This document shows, one piece after another, positions 57,901-64,000 of a DNA stretch of 64,000 nucleotides. Each line of letters begins with the position of its first letter. Within the stretch, counting starts at the first letter, position 1. A program made the position numbers and the translations under genes. This DNA is from Snuella sedimenti (lineage in GTDB: Bacteria; Bacteroidota; Bacteroidia; Flavobacteriales; Flavobacteriaceae). The notes below the pieces were generated by a model. The model did no database searches and was not told where the DNA came from. It saw only the letters and a program-made list of their open reading frames with translations. Location: positions 51,474 to 115,473 of the forward strand of contig NZ_JAELVQ010000013.1 of NCBI RefSeq assembly GCF_016428595.1. The letters run 5' to 3'.

Positions 57901-58928
57901 ATATTTTCACTAGATTTTACACCTCCAAACTCAATAATTTTTCATCGGGATCCGGAATAGGAATGGCTTTGGTAAAAAGCTATATTGAGGCGCACAATGG
58001 CGGTATCCAGGTAACCAGCAACCTCGACTCTGGTACTAAATTCACAGTGTCCTTTCCCGTTTTGGATACTTCATCCTATAAAGAACACGTCAATCCTCCC
58101 ATAATAGATTTACAAACAACTTCACCCACATTAATAAACAGCACATCAACACTAGATAAAAAGAACTCTATCCTCATAATAGACGACAATCCTGAAATAT
58201 TAAATTATCTCAAAGACATTTTAAAGAAGAACTACAATGTGTTAACAGCAAATAATGGGGCATCAGGCTTGGATGTAGCAATCAAGAAAATCCCAGACCT
58301 TATTATAAGTGATGTGATGATGGACAATATGGATGGCTTTGAACTATGTGGTCAATTAAAAAATCATATTACAACCTCCCATATCCCCATCATTCTTTTA
58401 ACGGCAAAAAACTCACCAGAATCAAGAATTGAAGGGTTTGAAAAAGGGGCAGATGCCTATATCGAAAAACCCTTTAACAGTAACCTACTATTAATTCGTA
58501 TTGAAAAGATTATACTATCAAGGGAAAAACTCAAAAAGAAATTTTTGATTTCAGATAGTTTCTCAGGAGATGCTATGCCATCATCTATAGACAAAGAAAT
58601 TTTAGACAATATTGTGGCACAAATTGAAAAGCATATCTCAGAGTCCGATTTCTCGGTACAAAGTCTAATCGATATTGTTAACATGAGCCAAGACCAACTC
58701 TATAGAAAAATTAAGGCACTCTCTGGACTTTCCATTAACCATTTTATAAGAAAAGTGAGGTTAAACAAAGCCGCAAAGCTTATTGCAGAGGGCAGGTACT
58801 CCATAAGTGAGGTTGTTTACAAAGTTGGATTTAACAATCCCTCATATTTCACCAAATGCTTTAAGGCTGAATTTGGCATGTCTCCAAGTGATTACATCAA
58901 CGAAAAGAAAAACATTAACCAAAATTAA
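54930..58928 (+). CDS. Hybrid two-component system regulator (HTCS)
   Basis: A 1332-residue one-protein signalling system. After a signal peptide (1-24), a periplasmic double beta-propeller sensor of Reg_prop blades fills about 25-680 (repeats such as LWIGTWLGGLNML and LWIGSYNNGLMVL). A Y_Y_Y domain comes next (about 690-770) and a transmembrane helix at about 778-798. The HisKA dimerisation domain has phospho-acceptor H834 (VSHDIRTPL); the ATPase domain has GIGIHPDE and GSGIGMAL. The receiver domain has D1128 (ISDVMMDNMDG) and the C-terminal part is an AraC helix-turn-helix (about 1215-1325). It should sense an oligosaccharide in the periplasm and activate the susC/D operon. The GH141-GH29 gene starts only 10 bp after its stop, so the two are co-transcribed. 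Confidence 0.96.
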   Translation: MSRYPIRVLLILVFTINVTLTNAQFINYGIKEGLSFKSVDHLITDDEDLIYAGTNESLDVLYGNSFKPIKPFESKDVRNHITSLLFLKKGYILIGIAQKGLFLYNKYNETLNRLNLSYDILEPFTATALTLDNKGVVWVGCSNGSVFTIKMDQINLNQDNNSKIKVTEVAKMSSQINDIYSFDNEILITSNAPELIHIKNRNEKIILLPYIYLESATKIYRVNYVDNTLLIGTDNGLFKIDRFLEYQSNNSHIKPWILPQIIIRSLTVHNGIIWAGTEGNGLFKLSPNGNVLSNYTYSENKRSSINSNYILETFVDKSNHLWIGTWLGGLNMLDLNESKFRFVYDKKNENNLFSNVLWSLEKTPNNEIYIGTHGNGLATYNNIEEKFESILKTASINSISTLYFDSISNLLFIGTWGNGIWVYNTKTHKFITDRYDFELLKSDRIYAISKGPLGKLWIGSYNNGLMVLSQKEKKPKPIPLSNSSLDKIDVRCLYPDTANNRLYVGSLKKGIFEITFDGNGEIINRKHFEHFTDNNDKISPESIYMAEDSTLWLLCRNGLGMITNDGKAHRLPQLQEKVATALCKDKQGNFWVSTYEGLFKINRESLVVEPIIKGYSFYDLLFLEKENLVLAASDDGLLIADPQINQTQKPTPNIFFNNLKVLDQDILPNKLAWKTTILNKRLNYSDTIILPYFAQTFSFNISNISYDKNQQSKIRYRIKDFDAFWNETNNKSASVSYSNLPSGNYIFQAQTTIENKAWNSKIRELVIVKQEPWWFNFWTKLIYSILFLGSGYIIFKFIRERIRIKQELKIEKIKHEQENNLYNQKISFFTNVSHDIRTPLTLIIGPIEEVVSNPKLDHEVYTKLQRVLKNSKMLLNLVNQILDFRKVETKNLNINKKQINLNLFLQNTFYQFNELAQNKSIDFELNLQEDKLTLVADPVKLESILFNLISNAIKFTPKYGHILIESFKEKEKIIIGIQDSGIGIHPDEINHIFTRFYTSKLNNFSSGSGIGMALVKSYIEAHNGGIQVTSNLDSGTKFTVSFPVLDTSSYKEHVNPPIIDLQTTSPTLINSTSTLDKKNSILIIDDNPEILNYLKDILKKNYNVLTANNGASGLDVAIKKIPDLIISDVMMDNMDGFELCGQLKNHITTSHIPIILLTAKNSPESRIEGFEKGADAYIEKPFNSNLLLIRIEKIILSREKLKKKFLISDSFSGDAMPSSIDKEILDNIVAQIEKHISESDFSVQSLIDIVNMSQDQLYRKIKALSGLSINHFIRKVRLNKAAKLIAEGRYSISEVVYKVGFNNPSYFTKCFKAEFGMSPSDYINEKKNINQN

Positions 58929-58938
58929 TTAAGAGTTT

Positions 58939-61900
58939 ATGAAGCGGTTTTTAAAACTATATGTATTAGCAATACTGATTATTTCACTATCTTCCTTTAA
59001 AACGGAAGAAGTGCACTATTTTGTTTCCACATCTGGAAACGATTTATACAGTGGCACAAAATCAGCCCCATTTGCCACGTTGGAACGCGCGTTAAAACAA
59101 ATAAAAGATGACAGGCAAAAAGGTAACTCTTCCATAGCCAAAGTTTATTTAAGGGCTGGTATCTACTATTTTCAAAATACAGTAAAAATCAATGAAACCC
59201 TTTCCAATATCCACATTCAGCCCTATCAGTCCGAACAGGTCATATTTTCGGGCGGTATAGCAATTCCGTCAAAATTCATTACAAAAAGTAATAAAAGTAC
59301 TTTTAAAAATCACTACAGTGTCAATTTAAAACATGTAGGTATTAAAAACTACGGTGCTTTACGCAATGTTGGGTTTGCCCGTCCTTACGGTTCTGCTTGG
59401 GGAGAACCCTTTGTTAACAAGAAGCCCCTACACCTTTCCCGTTGGCCGAACCAAGGTATGGTTCCTATGGGCGAGGTATTGGATAAAGGCTCGGTACCAA
59501 GGAACGACGACTATTCAAATCGGGGTGGTGTAATTAAGTATAATGACGCTCGAATCGATAAATGGGCTAACGAAGCAGATGCATGGATGTCTGGTTATTT
59601 CATGTGGGGGTATGCCGATGATATGGTAAAAATAGCATCTGTAGATACAAAAACACAGACCCTTAAAACAGCATCTGCCACTTTGTATGGCTATGGCGAC
59701 AGTAAACCGTGGCGACAATGGTATGGTGTTAACATACTGGCGGAACTAGATACTCCCAGAGAGTATTATGTTAACCGTAAAGAAGGGATACTCCAGTTTA
59801 TTTTAGAAGAAGATGACATTGAATCGCTTGAGTTTTCAATACTCGAAGATCCCTTTTTTATCATTCAGAACACAACCCATATAGTCATAGAAGGCATTCA
59901 ATTTGAATGCTCAAGAGGATTGGGCATTGCTATGGACAACACCAACAATGCAACCATTAAGGATTGTGCTTTTAGAAACCTTGGCAGCATAGGCATTATG
60001 GTTGGCAAGGGCGTAGAACCGTTTGACAAGTACAGACATGAGGGTACGGGAAAAGTAATATCTGGTATTGTTGGCAGTCTGCAACAGCACATTTATGCCA
60101 ATCCAACCCAGTATCGTGAAGGCGGTAAAAACAATAAGATCATCGGATGTGAGTTTTACGACCTAGGCGCTGGAGGTGTTATACTTGGCGGCGGCAACCT
60201 AAAAACACTGGAAAAAGGTAATAATAGTATTGAAAATTGCGTATTCCACGATGTAAACCGCATAGAAAAATCGTATCGTCCAGCTGTCTACTTAACTGGT
60301 GTGGGAAATATGGTAAGGCATTGTGAAATATATAATGCCCCAAGTATGGCCATTTACCTTATGTTTGGCAACGACAATATAATTGAGTACAATTATATTC
60401 ATGATGTTTGCCTTGAAGTTGAGGATCAAGGCGCCATTTATTACGGACGCAACCCTGCCGAACGTGGTAATATAATTCGATACAATTATTTTGAAAACAT
60501 ACCGGACCATTATAACACCTGTGCCGTTTATCACGATGACGGAGCCTGTGGCATGACCGTATTTGGCAATGTTTTTTATAAAGCAGGCAAATGGAATGCA
60601 CTTTTAGGTGGCGGATCCGATAATGTCTATAGAAATAATATGTTTATTGGCAATAAGATTGGCATACATGTGGACAATCGTCTGCAAAACTGGTCCAAAG
60701 CTCTATTGGACAAAGACGGGTTATTTGAACAACGATTAAAGGCTGTTAACTTTAAAGCCCCTCCCTATAGTGTTAGATATCCCGAAATCGTCACATACTT
60801 TGAAAACCCTGCTCTCCCTAAACGCAACGTGGTAGAAAATAATGTTTTTGTTGATATTGAACAACTATTGGATGGAAAAAAAGAATGGCTAGACTATAAA
60901 GAAACTAACTGGCAGACAGACCACGACATTTCTTTTGCAGATTGGGACATTCAAAATTTCAATCTGAGTTCAAATTCAGAAGTCTACAAAAAACTACCCG
61001 GTTTTAAAGAAATACCATTCCATAGAATAGGGCTTTATGAAACCAAAAACATAAAAAGCATAAGAAAGCGAAATGGGTTAAGGGTTAGTATAAATGAAAG
61101 CAATAGGCACGAGTGGGAAAAAATGCAAGAAAGGCAATTGGCTTACCAAGTAAAAGACCCCGTAATCAACACCATTGTAAAGGCCATTTCGGAAGACAGC
61201 AAAGCCACTGTTTTTCCCAATCCCAATACAGGAGCCCAATGGTTTGGTGAAGGCCATTTTGGGTTGTTTATGCACTGGGGGCCGCATAGCACACAAGGCT
61301 CACAACCATCTTGGGCCATGATAAAAAATTATCCGTATGGCTATGAAGAAAAATATGCCAATCCTGAAGAGTACTTTGCCCTGGCCGAAAACTTCCATCC
61401 AACCGATTGGGATCCAGACAAGATTTGCAAAGCCGCAAAACAAGCCGGTATGAGCTATGTGGTACTAACGGCAAAACATCATGATGGTTTTGCGTTGTGG
61501 CCCTCTAAATATGGAAATTACAACATTAGCACCCATGTACCCGATACCGATTTATTAAAACCTTATGTGGAGGCTTGTCGTAAATACGGCTTAAAAGTGG
61601 GCTTTTATTTTTCACAACGAGACTGGTATTTTCCAAACTATCCATTAACAGACCAGAATTTTAATTTTAGAACTCGAAATAAATTTCCTTTAGTGGATCC
61701 TGAAATTGACTCGATGAAATATAACAATTGGTGGGCATATACTATTGGACAGTTAAAAGAATTATTGACGAATTATGGCTCCATAGACGTGTTATGGTTT
61801 GATGGTTTTTATTGGCCGGGAAAAGAAAAGGAAGCTTATACAGAGGGTCTATTTAATTGGATAAGAACCCAACAACCTGGTATTGTAGTAAATGACCGAT

Positions 61901-62493
61901 GGTATAAAATGCGTAGTCCCGATGCAAAAGAAGAAGGGACAGGTAAAGGCGATTTTGCCACAGTTGAATGGAAAGAGCCTGAGGAAGGCATAAATAAATG
62001 GTGGGAATTTACTACCTCTTGGTGCGGTTCTTGGGGCTACTCCCCATTACGTTTCGGTGCAAAAGAAGCTCTTGACAAATTGGTTTTGGCCAGAAGTTTA
62101 GGAGGTAATTTCCTTATTAACATAGGTCCCTCCGGTGATGGTGTTCCCCCCGAAGGGTTTTACAAAAATATGGCACAATTGGCCAAATGGATTGTCCCAA
62201 ATAGAGAGGGCTTATTTGGAAAAGTATTGCTCCCTGCCCCTAAAGAGTGGGCTAATGTTCCCATTACTAAAGATAGCCACGCCCTATATTTACATGTATT
62301 ACCAAATATGTTGAGTGATGAAATTTTATTGTTTTACAACGAGAGAATAAAGCAAGCAACAAACTTATCCTCAGGCAATAAAATTGACATAAAAAAAGAA
62401 AAAAATGGTTATAGCTTTTCTCGAGAAAAGAACAAACTTGATTTTGGCACTTATCAAGTAATTAAAATTGAACTAAAGAAAGGAATTATATAA
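58939..62493 (+). CDS. GH141-like beta-helix protein fused to GH29 alpha-L-fucosidase
   Basis: An 1184-residue exported protein with signal peptide (about 1-22). Residues about 25-640 form a right-handed parallel beta-helix resembling GH141 (VHYFVSTSGNDLYSGTKSAP, VIEGIQFECSRGLGIA, AVYHDDGACGMTVFGN, and many N-N-I-I-x-Y-N turns). A linker region of about 640-740 follows. Residues about 755-1100 are a complete GH29 barrel: GHFGLFMHWGPHS, AKHHDGFALWPSKYGNYNI with H847-H848-D849, and nucleophile D955 in VLWFDGFYWPG. The C-terminal about 80 residues form a small beta domain. GH141 includes fucosidases and xylanases, so one chain may carry two activities on a fucosylated branch. The reading frame is unbroken. 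It is the only enzyme gene on the plus strand, directly behind the HTCS gene. Confidence 0.88.
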   Translation: MKRFLKLYVLAILIISLSSFKTEEVHYFVSTSGNDLYSGTKSAPFATLERALKQIKDDRQKGNSSIAKVYLRAGIYYFQNTVKINETLSNIHIQPYQSEQVIFSGGIAIPSKFITKSNKSTFKNHYSVNLKHVGIKNYGALRNVGFARPYGSAWGEPFVNKKPLHLSRWPNQGMVPMGEVLDKGSVPRNDDYSNRGGVIKYNDARIDKWANEADAWMSGYFMWGYADDMVKIASVDTKTQTLKTASATLYGYGDSKPWRQWYGVNILAELDTPREYYVNRKEGILQFILEEDDIESLEFSILEDPFFIIQNTTHIVIEGIQFECSRGLGIAMDNTNNATIKDCAFRNLGSIGIMVGKGVEPFDKYRHEGTGKVISGIVGSLQQHIYANPTQYREGGKNNKIIGCEFYDLGAGGVILGGGNLKTLEKGNNSIENCVFHDVNRIEKSYRPAVYLTGVGNMVRHCEIYNAPSMAIYLMFGNDNIIEYNYIHDVCLEVEDQGAIYYGRNPAERGNIIRYNYFENIPDHYNTCAVYHDDGACGMTVFGNVFYKAGKWNALLGGGSDNVYRNNMFIGNKIGIHVDNRLQNWSKALLDKDGLFEQRLKAVNFKAPPYSVRYPEIVTYFENPALPKRNVVENNVFVDIEQLLDGKKEWLDYKETNWQTDHDISFADWDIQNFNLSSNSEVYKKLPGFKEIPFHRIGLYETKNIKSIRKRNGLRVSINESNRHEWEKMQERQLAYQVKDPVINTIVKAISEDSKATVFPNPNTGAQWFGEGHFGLFMHWGPHSTQGSQPSWAMIKNYPYGYEEKYANPEEYFALAENFHPTDWDPDKICKAAKQAGMSYVVLTAKHHDGFALWPSKYGNYNISTHVPDTDLLKPYVEACRKYGLKVGFYFSQRDWYFPNYPLTDQNFNFRTRNKFPLVDPEIDSMKYNNWWAYTIGQLKELLTNYGSIDVLWFDGFYWPGKEKEAYTEGLFNWIRTQQPGIVVNDRWYKMRSPDAKEEGTGKGDFATVEWKEPEEGINKWWEFTTSWCGSWGYSPLRFGAKEALDKLVLARSLGGNFLINIGPSGDGVPPEGFYKNMAQLAKWIVPNREGLFGKVLLPAPKEWANVPITKDSHALYLHVLPNMLSDEILLFYNERIKQATNLSSGNKIDIKKEKNGYSFSREKNKLDFGTYQVIKIELKKGII

Positions 62494-62530
62494 ATTAGCT
62501 CCATCGTATAGTATATTTAAAAGGCAAATC

Positions 62531-62740
62531 TGTAACTGGACTTCCAATAAAAAAGTGGACAATTAATTGCGAGATTTAAGCTGCTACATTTTGGTTATAC
62601 ATTTCTAATTCAAATTTGTTAATAGTTTTATACCCTAAAGTAGAGTGTATTCTTCTTTTATTATACCAAGTTTCAATCCTTTGGAATATAGATAACTCAG
62701 CTTCTGACCTAAATTTTAACAAAACACCGCATAGAAAACC
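62531..62740 (-). mobile_element. IS3-family element, 3' end remnant
   Basis: On the minus strand the C-terminus of an IS3 OrfB transposase reads FRSEAELSIFQRIETWYNKR and continues RIHSTLGYKTINKFELEMYN before a stop at 62576-62578. WYNxxRxHSxLGY is the family signature at the end of the rve integrase domain. Beyond the stop, TGTAACTGGACTTCC at 62531 looks like the terminal inverted repeat. Only about 200 bp survive; the catalytic part is gone. It lies 37 bp after the GH141-GH29 gene. Confidence 0.82.
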
Positions 62741-62750
62741 TGTAAGAATC

Positions 62751-62897
62751 TTATTTTTTTCTGAAATACCATTTACTATAGAGCCAAAAGCCTAAAATTA
62801 TTAACAATATAAACCCAATGATTAAGATAGAATCAGGAAAATCTAAAGGACTGGAATTAGATGGTCTATGTGGAACACGTTGAATTACATAAAACAT
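62751..62897 (-). CDS. Small single-span membrane protein (hypothetical)
   Basis: A 48-codon ORF starting with ATG at 62897. The second half is one hydrophobic helix (ILIIGFILLIILGFWLYSKW) with a Lys-rich end. It overlaps the last 13 bases of the next small ORF upstream, which suggests coupled translation. Its stop lies at the edge of the IS remnant. I recognise no family; it may be a genuine tiny gene or a remnant. Confidence 0.35.
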   Translation of the reverse strand: MFYVIQRVPHRPSNSSPLDFPDSILIIGFILLIILGFWLYSKWYFRKK

Positions 62898-63082
62898 AAA
62901 GAATAAATAAAGAATGTTAGAGCTATTAAAGTAAGTACTATTCCAAGAGTTTTATCGAATAATGTAAAAGGTTCGTTTTTGCGTGAAGGTTTTTTACAAG
63001 ATTCCCAGTTAAGAAAAGTACCTAAAGTAGCATAACAGCAAACAACCAATAAAATAATTGAAAACATTAACGCATTACTCAT
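62885..63082 (-). CDS. Small two-span membrane protein (hypothetical)
   Basis: A 65-residue protein from an ATG at 63080-63082 with two hydrophobic helices (about 6-22 and 46-64) joined by a Lys/Arg-rich loop (CKKPSRKNEPF). No family recognised. It overlaps the 48-codon ORF by 13 bases. The location among mobile-element fragments suggests cargo or leftover of an integrated element. Confidence 0.45.
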   Translation of the reverse strand: MSNALMFSIILLVVCCYATLGTFLNWESCKKPSRKNEPFTLFDKTLGIVLTLIALTFFIYSLCFM

Positions 63083-63200
63083 ATTAAATAAGTCAATAGA
63101 AGTTTAAAAAAGTTACAAAATATAATAATGTTCCTAAATAATTTAGGTTACACAAATTTATAACTATCTCGAAACCAACAAACATTTCCCTTTAATTTTG

Positions 63201-63383
63201 ATGAAGCCTAATACATATGTATATCCGAATCAAAGAAAAGGAAATGCCTTGAAAAAGGTTCTATCAAAATGGGATAGTCTACATTTTTTAGGGAAGGCTA
63301 CAATTCTTACAAAAGAAATCGGGATGTCGTCTGATTTAATAAAAAATAGAATTGAAAACCCAATTATTAATAATATGAACTAA
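63201..63383 (+). CDS. Small hypothetical protein
   Basis: A 60-residue ORF from ATG 63201 (a TTG three bases earlier is less likely). The sequence MKPNTYVYPNQRKGNALKKV is basic, then LHFLGKATILTKEIGMSSDL, with normal-looking amino-acid composition and no membrane helix. I do not recognise it. It is isolated between the small membrane ORFs and the TraN fragment. Confidence 0.35.
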   Translation: MKPNTYVYPNQRKGNALKKVLSKWDSLHFLGKATILTKEIGMSSDLIKNRIENPIINNMN

Positions 63384-63460
63384 AATAAAAACAACACTCT
63401 ATGTCCATCCTTAACTACTTTAACACTACTAAAAATGAAAAAAAAAAAATCGAAGAACAC

Positions 63461-63882
63461 TTAGTTCCCCCCATGAAAAGTTTTTTTTATTAATACCAAC
63501 CTCCTACTCCCTTTCATCTCCCTCAGCTCAAGTTGCAACCTTTCATTAACTCCCAACACAAATTTAGGCAACACATATACAAACCGCTTCGATTGCCCGT
63601 CCTTAACTTTAGATGGCCAATCTTGTTTATAGAGAACTTCCATCCAAAGTTTTTGAAATGATGCTTTACGTCCTGAGTTACCGTTAACTTTAAAAACATC
63701 CAGATAGTCAATTTCAAAATCAATACCCGAGTTGTTTTGGATAATTAAGACCAGGTATAATTCTGAACGATTGTAAACCATTTTCTCCAATCGTAGTTTT
63801 ATTCCTTTCTTTCGTTTAGTAACCAGGTTACCTTTATCAGATCTCAAAAGATAGGCACAGAACTTTTGATAATGCGCCCTAT
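63461..63882 (-). pseudogene. C-terminal fragment of DUF4138 (conjugative transposon TraN-like) gene
   Basis: The frame is open from the IS left end down to a stop at 63461-63463, about 140 codons. It contains a DUF4138/TraN-like pattern: HYQKFCAYLLRSDKG, KGIKLRLEKMVYNRSELYLV, NNSGIDFEIDYLDVFKVNG, then GRKASFQKLWMEVLYKQ. TraN proteins of Bacteroidota conjugative transposons are about twice as long or more, so the N-terminal half is missing. The break coincides with the terminal TGTAAGCTCCCC of the IS at 63883, so insertion most likely removed the start. The stub is presumably non-functional and marks a former integrative conjugative element. Confidence 0.7.
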
Positions 63883-64000
63883 TGTAAGCTCCCCTTAAAA
63901 CCGAACTGTTTAAAAGTGTAAAAAAATATTAACTTTAAACAGTAATTATGAGAAAAAGTAAATTCAGTCCGCAGCAAATAGCCAAGATTTTAAAAGAGTT
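63883..64000 (+). mobile_element. Left end of an IS3-type insertion sequence (continues past window)
   Basis: TGTAAGCTCCCCTTAAAACC at 63883 looks like a terminal inverted repeat beginning with TG, directly abutting the broken TraN frame. The transposase orfA begins 65 bp inside. The right end is outside the window, so the target duplication cannot be checked. Confidence 0.65.
63948..64000 (+). CDS. IS3-family transposase OrfA, N-terminus only
   Basis: An ATG at 63948 opens MRKSKFSPQQIAKILKE, the usual beginning of the helix-turn-helix OrfA of IS3-family elements; it runs off the window end. The sequence differs from the OrfB remnant at 62.6 kb in position and orientation, so they need not be the same element. 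Confidence 0.75.
   Translation, partial: MRKSKFSPQQIAKILKE

Noticed and set aside
1..64000. tRNA, rRNA or CRISPR loci
   Set aside because: No cloverleaf-like, rRNA-like or regularly spaced repeat sequence was recognised while reading; none can be supported.

Overview
The window looks like a marine Flavobacteriaceae-type chromosome segment (Bacteroidota). The evidence is AT-rich DNA, start sites without obvious Shine-Dalgarno sequences, ECF sigma/FecR pairs, two SusC/SusD pairs, a hybrid two-component regulator (HTCS) and many lipoprotein glycosidases. Almost everything belongs to neighbouring polysaccharide utilization loci (PULs) aimed at a fucose- and hexosamine-containing glycan that also appears to carry a uronic acid. 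No sulfatase is visible.

Layout. 1-1110: an ECF sigma factor and the start of its FecR partner, belonging to a locus beyond the left edge. 1217-10728 (minus): GH89 alpha-N-acetylglucosaminidase, a Tat-exported Gfo/Idh/MocA protein, then a sugar-catabolic run (MFS sugar porter, creatininase-like enzyme, SnoaL/NTF2-RidA fusion, mandelate-racemase-like dehydratase, SDR, RraA-like aldolase). A divergent AraC regulator follows at 10862. 11857-23863 (minus): a compact operon GH95, DUF6259-like glycosidase, GH20, RraA-like, SAF subunit, UxaA-like subunit, FucP, GH29. 24065-38106: two giant VCBS/UnbV lipoproteins, SusD, SusC with an STN domain, FecR, and a divergently encoded ECF sigma factor. Fucosidases, FucP and sugar-acid enzymes together suggest non-phosphorylative L-fucose catabolism; no fucI/fucK/fucA is present.

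38159-62493: a second system. An IclR regulator precedes a uronate cluster (UxaC, an SDR in the place of the fructuronate reductase, an Nramp-fold transporter without the metal motifs, UxuA). It continues with a clan GH-D-like glycosidase, a GH2 enzyme and a SusC/SusD pair. Divergently lie an HTCS and, ten bases behind it, a very large protein fusing a GH141-like beta-helix to a complete GH29 fucosidase. A two-copy direct repeat with 40-bp spacing lies between susC and the HTCS gene and is the best candidate HTCS operator.

62531-64000: mobile-element debris. It holds an IS3-family 3' remnant, two tiny overlapping membrane-protein ORFs, a small hypothetical gene, a C-terminal fragment of a DUF4138/TraN conjugation gene, and a fresh IS3-type left end with the start of orfA that appears to have cut the TraN gene.

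The most unusual items are the GH141-GH29 fusion, the metal-motif-less Nramp relative inside a uronate operon, a GH95 enzyme with altered catalytic-site residues, and a mandelate-racemase-like enzyme whose third metal ligand appears to be His. Protein families are assigned by eye from motifs, with no database search behind them.
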